Source: Candidatus Bathyarchaeota archaeon CG07_land_8_20_14_0_80_47_9 | GTDB taxonomy: Archaea; Thermoproteota; Bathyarchaeia; Bathyarchaeales; Bathycorpusculaceae | Length of the DNA stretch: 9,025 nucleotides | Direction: 5' to 3' | Assembly: GCA_002779555.1 (NCBI GenBank) | Contig: PEWI01000065.1 | Span: 6,581 to 15,605, forward strand | Shown: positions 6,225 through 9,025 of the stretch, in pieces | Layout: every line of letters starts with the position of its first letter | Numbering within the stretch: position 1 is the first letter of the stretch | Translations under genes and position numbers: made by a program | The notes under the pieces: generated by a model | Told to the model about the DNA's origin: nothing | The model's input: only the letters and a program-made list of their open reading frames with translations | Database searches by the model: none

Positions 6225-6746
6225 ATGGGCATTCTAGAAGCCATCAAGGGAAGAAGGAGCATCAGAGCATTCAAGGATCAGGAGGTCTCGGAGGAATGTG
6301 TTGAGAAGCTTATCGATGCTGCGCGGTGGGCACCTTCCGCGGGAAACATTCAACCGTGGGAATTCATAATTGTTCGGAAACCAGAAATCAAAAGAAAACT
6401 TGCAGAAGCAGCGTTGGGGCAATCCTTTATTGAGGAAGCCCCAGTTGTAATAGTGGTTTGTGCCGATGAAAATCGCTCTTCCCAAGGTTATGGTGTTCGC
6501 GGCAAAACGCTTTATTGTATACAGGACACAGCTGCTGCCATACAGAACGTTCATTTGGCTGCCTATGCGCTTGGGTTAGGCACTTGTTGGGTTGGCGCTT
6601 TTAGGGAGGAAGAGGCGAGAAAAACATTAAAAATTCCTCAAGGAGTAAGACCAGTAGCTGTAATTCCGGTGGGTTATCCAGCTGAAACTCCTCAGCAGCG
6701 AAGTAGAAGACCCATAAGTCAAATAGTCCAATACGAAACTTTTTAG
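6225..6746 (+). CDS. Nitroreductase-family FMN-dependent oxidoreductase
   Basis: 173-residue protein of the nitroreductase superfamily (homodimeric flavoenzymes that use FMN and NAD(P)H to reduce nitroaromatics, quinones or other substrates). FMN-contact motifs are RRSIRAF (10-16), AARWAPSAGNIQPWEFIIV (32-50) with the S-x-x-N-x-Q-P-W pattern, and ALGLGTCWVGAF (115-126). The C-terminal VIPVGYPAETP followed by R-R-P is usual for the short forms. The reading frame is open back to 6033, but the ATG at 6225 is chosen. It has a perfect GGTGA at 6216-6220 with 4-nt spacing, the family homology begins right there (MGILEAIKGRRSIRAF), and the 64 upstream residues resemble nothing and overlap the candidate sRNA. 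The gene is transcribed divergently from the ABC cluster. The true substrate cannot be inferred. Confidence 0.93.
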   Translation: MGILEAIKGRRSIRAFKDQEVSEECVEKLIDAARWAPSAGNIQPWEFIIVRKPEIKRKLAEAALGQSFIEEAPVVIVVCADENRSSQGYGVRGKTLYCIQDTAAAIQNVHLAAYALGLGTCWVGAFREEEARKTLKIPQGVRPVAVIPVGYPAETPQQRSRRPISQIVQYETF

Positions 6747-6776
6747 GACTCGTATGGCCGAATGTAAAGAAAGATG

Positions 6777-6790
6777 TTAAATAATATATT
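6777..6790 (+). promoter_or_regulatory. TATA-like promoter of the HEPN/MNT pair
   Basis: TTAAATAATATATT is the strongest archaeal TATA-like stretch in the window. It predicts transcription start near 6812, leaving a leader of about 8-10 nt that contains the GGATGAG at 6811-6817 just before the ATG at 6820. Confidence 0.55.
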
Positions 6791-6819
6791 CGTCATTCTA
6801 CTACTTTGAAGGATGAGTT

Positions 6820-7221
6820 ATGGGCAATTTAGAAGAGGGGTTAAGGTGGCTTGACCAAGCCGAAGCCGACTTGAAAACAGCCAAGGACTGCTTAAAAGAT
6901 CAAAATTACTACGCGAGTGCCTTTTTCTCCCAGCAGTTGGCTGAGAAGGCTCTTAAGGGTTTTCTCTATTCAGGAGGTTATAGAGCTTTAATAACGCATT
7001 CTGTAACCGAGCTTGTGGAAGAGGCATCAAAGCATGAAGTGGTTTTCGGCAATTTAATAGATTATGGAAAAGAGCTTGACCGACATTATATAGGTTCTAG
7101 ATACCCTAACTTTTATCCGAAGGGTCCTGCATATAAGTATTACACGAGGGAGATAGCTGAAAGATGCTTAAATTATGCAGAGTCAATATTGAAAGAAGTG
7201 GAGAAGTCTTTGAGAAGATAG
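6820..7221 (+). CDS. HEPN-domain protein (putative toxin/RNase of a HEPN-MNT pair)
   Basis: 133-residue, mostly helical HEPN protein (COG2250/PF05168 type). Characteristic parts are the first helix LRWLDQAEADLKTAKDCL (8-25), YYASAFFSQQLAEKALKGFL (30-49), the R-X4-H motif RALITH (R55...H60) with following THSVTELV, and D-R-H-Y-x-x-S-R-Y-P (87-96). R-X4-6-H is the active-site signature of HEPN RNases. In HepT toxins studied in bacteria, the motif extends to R-X4-H-X-Y and the Tyr is AMPylated by the MNT partner. Here that position is V62, so that control may not apply. The gene has its own TATA-like box and a GGATGAG site (6811-6817). Its 3' end overlaps the MNT gene by 58 nt, the normal arrangement for such pairs. 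Whether it is an active toxin is inference. Confidence 0.9.
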   Translation: MGNLEEGLRWLDQAEADLKTAKDCLKDQNYYASAFFSQQLAEKALKGFLYSGGYRALITHSVTELVEEASKHEVVFGNLIDYGKELDRHYIGSRYPNFYPKGPAYKYYTREIAERCLNYAESILKEVEKSLRR

Positions 7222-7511
7222 AGAAGTATGTTAAAAAGCTTGTCAATGTGCTGAAACCTAACTTAATTATTCTTTTCGGGTCATTTGCGAGGGGAGACAT
7301 TAATGAGGGTTCTGATGTTGATATTTTAGTTGTGGCGGATTTTAAAGAAGATTTTCTTGACAGAGTAAGAGTGCTGATTGACCTTAACACCTTTGGTATA
7401 CCAGTTGAACCTATTGGTTATACGCGTGAAGAGTTTGAAGAGATGAAAAAGGCGAAAAATCCTTTTATCATGGAGATTTTGGAAAGTGGAAAGGTTATGT
7501 ATAAGTCATAA
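7164..7511 (+). CDS. MNT-type minimal nucleotidyltransferase (putative antitoxin to the HEPN protein)
   Basis: 115-residue nucleotidyltransferase of the MNT family. The motif LFGSFARGDINEGSDVDILV gives the exact G-S-X10-D-x-D pattern (G39-S40, D51, D53) that binds metal and NTP. E82 in PVEPIGY is a candidate third carboxylate. MNT partners neutralise HEPN toxins, in studied cases by AMPylating them. The start at 7164 lies inside the HEPN gene (58-nt overlap). Upstream GGAG has loose spacing of about 11 nt, and no other ATG, GTG or TTG occurs in frame before the V at residue 29, so 7164 is kept although it adds ~17 residues before the usual start of homology. Base composition here is visibly more A/T-rich than in flanking genes, in keeping with lateral transfer of such cassettes. 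Confidence 0.9.
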   Translation: MLKLCRVNIERSGEVFEKIEKYVKKLVNVLKPNLIILFGSFARGDINEGSDVDILVVADFKEDFLDRVRVLIDLNTFGIPVEPIGYTREEFEEMKKAKNPFIMEILESGKVMYKS

Positions 7512-7512
7512 G

Positions 7513-7522
7513 TTAAAATATT
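7513..7522 (+). promoter_or_regulatory. TATA-like promoter of the DNA ligase gene
   Basis: TTAAAATATT begins right after the MNT stop codon (7509-7511). Its centre is about 32 bp before the ligase ATG, predicting a start around 7543 and a leader of only a few nucleotides carrying or overlapping GGTG at 7541-7544. The ligase could thus be transcribed apart from the HEPN/MNT pair. Confidence 0.4.
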
Positions 7523-7549
7523 GTTGGTTTATTGGTTAGTGGTGCACAG

Positions 7550-9025
7550 ATGAAGTATTCTTTAATTGCTGAGGCTTACGAGAAAATAGAAGCCACAACG
7601 AAAAGGCTGGAAATGACGGACCTGCTCGTAAACCTTCTCAAAAATACGCCTAAGGAAGTCATCGACAAGGTTGTTTACTTGACTCAGGGCAGAATATACC
7701 CTGATTTTGTGAGTGTTGAGATAGGCGTTGCTGAAAGGCTTGCAGTAAAAGCGCTTGCGAAAGCTTCTGGAAGAAGAGAAAGCGAAGTTGAAGAGGATTT
7801 GAAAAAGAGCGGCGACCTCGGCATAACCGCACAGAAATTCATAACATCAAAAAGGCAATTGACATTCGTTCACCAGCCGCTGACTGTTGAGAAAGTGTAT
7901 GAAACCTTTGATAAGATGGCTCAAACCTCAGGGTCAGGTGCCGTTGACTTGAAACTCTCGCTTTTGGCTGGCCTCTTGTCGGCTGCTTCTCCGAAAGAAG
8001 CCAGATACGTCATAAGAACAGTCACTGGCAATCTCCGTCTCGGCATTGCTGACATGACGGTTCTGGATGCTTTAGCCATAGCCTACGGTGGCGGAAAAGA
8101 AGCTCGAGAACTTGTAGAGCGTGCGTACAATGTTTCCTCAGACCTCGGAAGAGTTGCGAAAGTTGTGGTTGAAAAGGGGCTGGAGGGAGTGGAGGAGTTC
8201 GAGGTCTTGGTCGGTGAACCGATACGACCTATGCTAGCAGAAAGGCTTCCGTCGCCAGAAGAAATCTTGGAGAAGCTGGGCGGCAAGTGTGCAGCCGAGT
8301 ACAAGTATGACGGTGAACGTATTCAAGCTCACAAGAAAGGCGAAGACGTAACGCTTTTCTCCCGACGTCTAGAGAACATTTCGAACCAGTATCCAGACGC
8401 GGTAGAGCTTTTCAAGAAATACGTGAGGGCAAAGAACGCCATCATCGAAGGTGAATGCGTTGCTGTCAATCCTGACACTGGTGAAATGCGTCCGTTTCAG
8501 GAGCTTATGCACCAAAGGCGTAAGTATGAGATCAAGCAGGCGATCGAGGATTATCCTGTCTCCCTTTTCATGTTCGACGTGCTCTACGCTGACGGGCAGG
8601 ATTTCACTTTGAAGCCATACCCTGTGAGACGAAAAACGCTTGAGAAGGTTGTTGAAAAAGCCGACCGAGTGAAAATAGCCACTTCAATAGTCACTGGAAA
8701 TGCCGACGAGCTTGAGAAATTCTTCCTCAAAGCCATTGAAGACGGTTGCGAAGGTTTGGTCTGCAAGTCAGTAGCCAGAGATTCAGTGTATCAAGCAGGG
8801 GCCCGCGGCTGGCTCTGGATAAAATACAAGCGAGATTACAAGAGCGAGATGACAGACACTGTTGACTTGGTCATTGTGGGAGCGTTTCATGGTAGAGGGA
8901 AGCGCGCTGGAACCTACGGTGCCGTGCTTCTCGCAACGTACAATCGTGAAACCGACACCTTTGAGACGGTCACGAAATGTGGAACAGGCTTCAGCGATGA
9001 GGATTTGGCCAAGCTTCCCAAGATG
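7550..9025 (+). CDS. lig: ATP-dependent DNA ligase (archaeal/eukaryotic LigI type), first 492 residues; gene continues past right edge
   Basis: The frame is open from ATG 7550-7552 to the window end. The N-terminal ~220 residues form the helical DNA-binding domain (for example YLTQGRIYPDF, VTGNLRLGIADMTVLDAL at 158-175, PIRPMLAERL near 224-233). The adenylation domain follows with motif I EYKYDGER, where K252 is the AMP-accepting lysine (8303-8305), the R-R-L-E-N segment, III-like LFMFDVLY (339-346), IV EGLVCKS (401-407) and V WIKYKRDY (423-430). The OB-fold domain starts near DLVIVGAFHGRGKRAGTYG. Archaeal ligases are usually near 560-610 residues, so about 80-120 residues lie beyond the edge. 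The enzyme seals nicks in replication and repair with ATP. GGTG at 7541-7544 with 5-nt spacing supports the start. All catalytic motifs seen are intact. Confidence 0.97.
   Translation, partial: MKYSLIAEAYEKIEATTKRLEMTDLLVNLLKNTPKEVIDKVVYLTQGRIYPDFVSVEIGVAERLAVKALAKASGRRESEVEEDLKKSGDLGITAQKFITSKRQLTFVHQPLTVEKVYETFDKMAQTSGSGAVDLKLSLLAGLLSAASPKEARYVIRTVTGNLRLGIADMTVLDALAIAYGGGKEARELVERAYNVSSDLGRVAKVVVEKGLEGVEEFEVLVGEPIRPMLAERLPSPEEILEKLGGKCAAEYKYDGERIQAHKKGEDVTLFSRRLENISNQYPDAVELFKKYVRAKNAIIEGECVAVNPDTGEMRPFQELMHQRRKYEIKQAIEDYPVSLFMFDVLYADGQDFTLKPYPVRRKTLEKVVEKADRVKIATSIVTGNADELEKFFLKAIEDGCEGLVCKSVARDSVYQAGARGWLWIKYKRDYKSEMTDTVDLVIVGAFHGRGKRAGTYGAVLLATYNRETDTFETVTKCGTGFSDEDLAKLPKM

Overview
The window looks like a chromosomal stretch of an archaeon. 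The evidence is an archaeal/eukaryotic-type ATP-dependent DNA ligase, a small protein resembling eukaryotic ribosomal protein eL22, a DUF47 (PhoU-like) protein, a HEPN/MNT pair, Shine-Dalgarno sites of the GGTGA type, frequent TTG and GTG starts, and A/T-rich TATA-like boxes at the right distance from starts. A Bathyarchaeia-like or other TACK/Asgard-adjacent lineage is a reasonable guess because archaeal eL22 is known mainly from such groups, but no rRNA gene is present to settle this.

Layout. Positions 1-1164 (minus strand) hold a NIF3-like metal protein followed at once by a fumarylacetoacetate-hydrolase-family gene that runs off the left edge. A short divergent promoter region separates these from a plus-strand EamA/DMT exporter (1282-2190). 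From 5994 down to 2214, all on the minus strand, lies a compact cluster: a fused two-module ABC permease, its ATPase, a DUF47/PhoU-like protein and the eL22-like protein. The last three are packed with an 8-nt overlap and an 11-nt gap, so the ribosomal-type gene appears to be cotranscribed with a transporter. No substrate-binding protein gene is visible. Sequence hints in the permease (a repeated R-S-x-S-E-T-G-A-T motif) and the DUF47 neighbour point weakly to an oxyanion as substrate.

The 230-bp gap 5995-6224 separates the permease from a divergent nitroreductase-family gene. On its minus strand it holds a candidate C/D box small RNA: perfect C and D boxes 59 nt end to end, a near-consensus C' box, a TATA-like element about 26 bp upstream, and a D-box guide whose complement matches the universally conserved 16S rRNA decoding-site segment around C1402. 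This was read by eye and is not confirmed.

From 6820 rightwards are a HEPN/MNT toxin-antitoxin-type pair, overlapping by 58 nt and more A/T-rich than their neighbours, and then the DNA ligase, of which 492 residues are inside the window. No CRISPR array, tRNA, rRNA or insertion sequence was seen.
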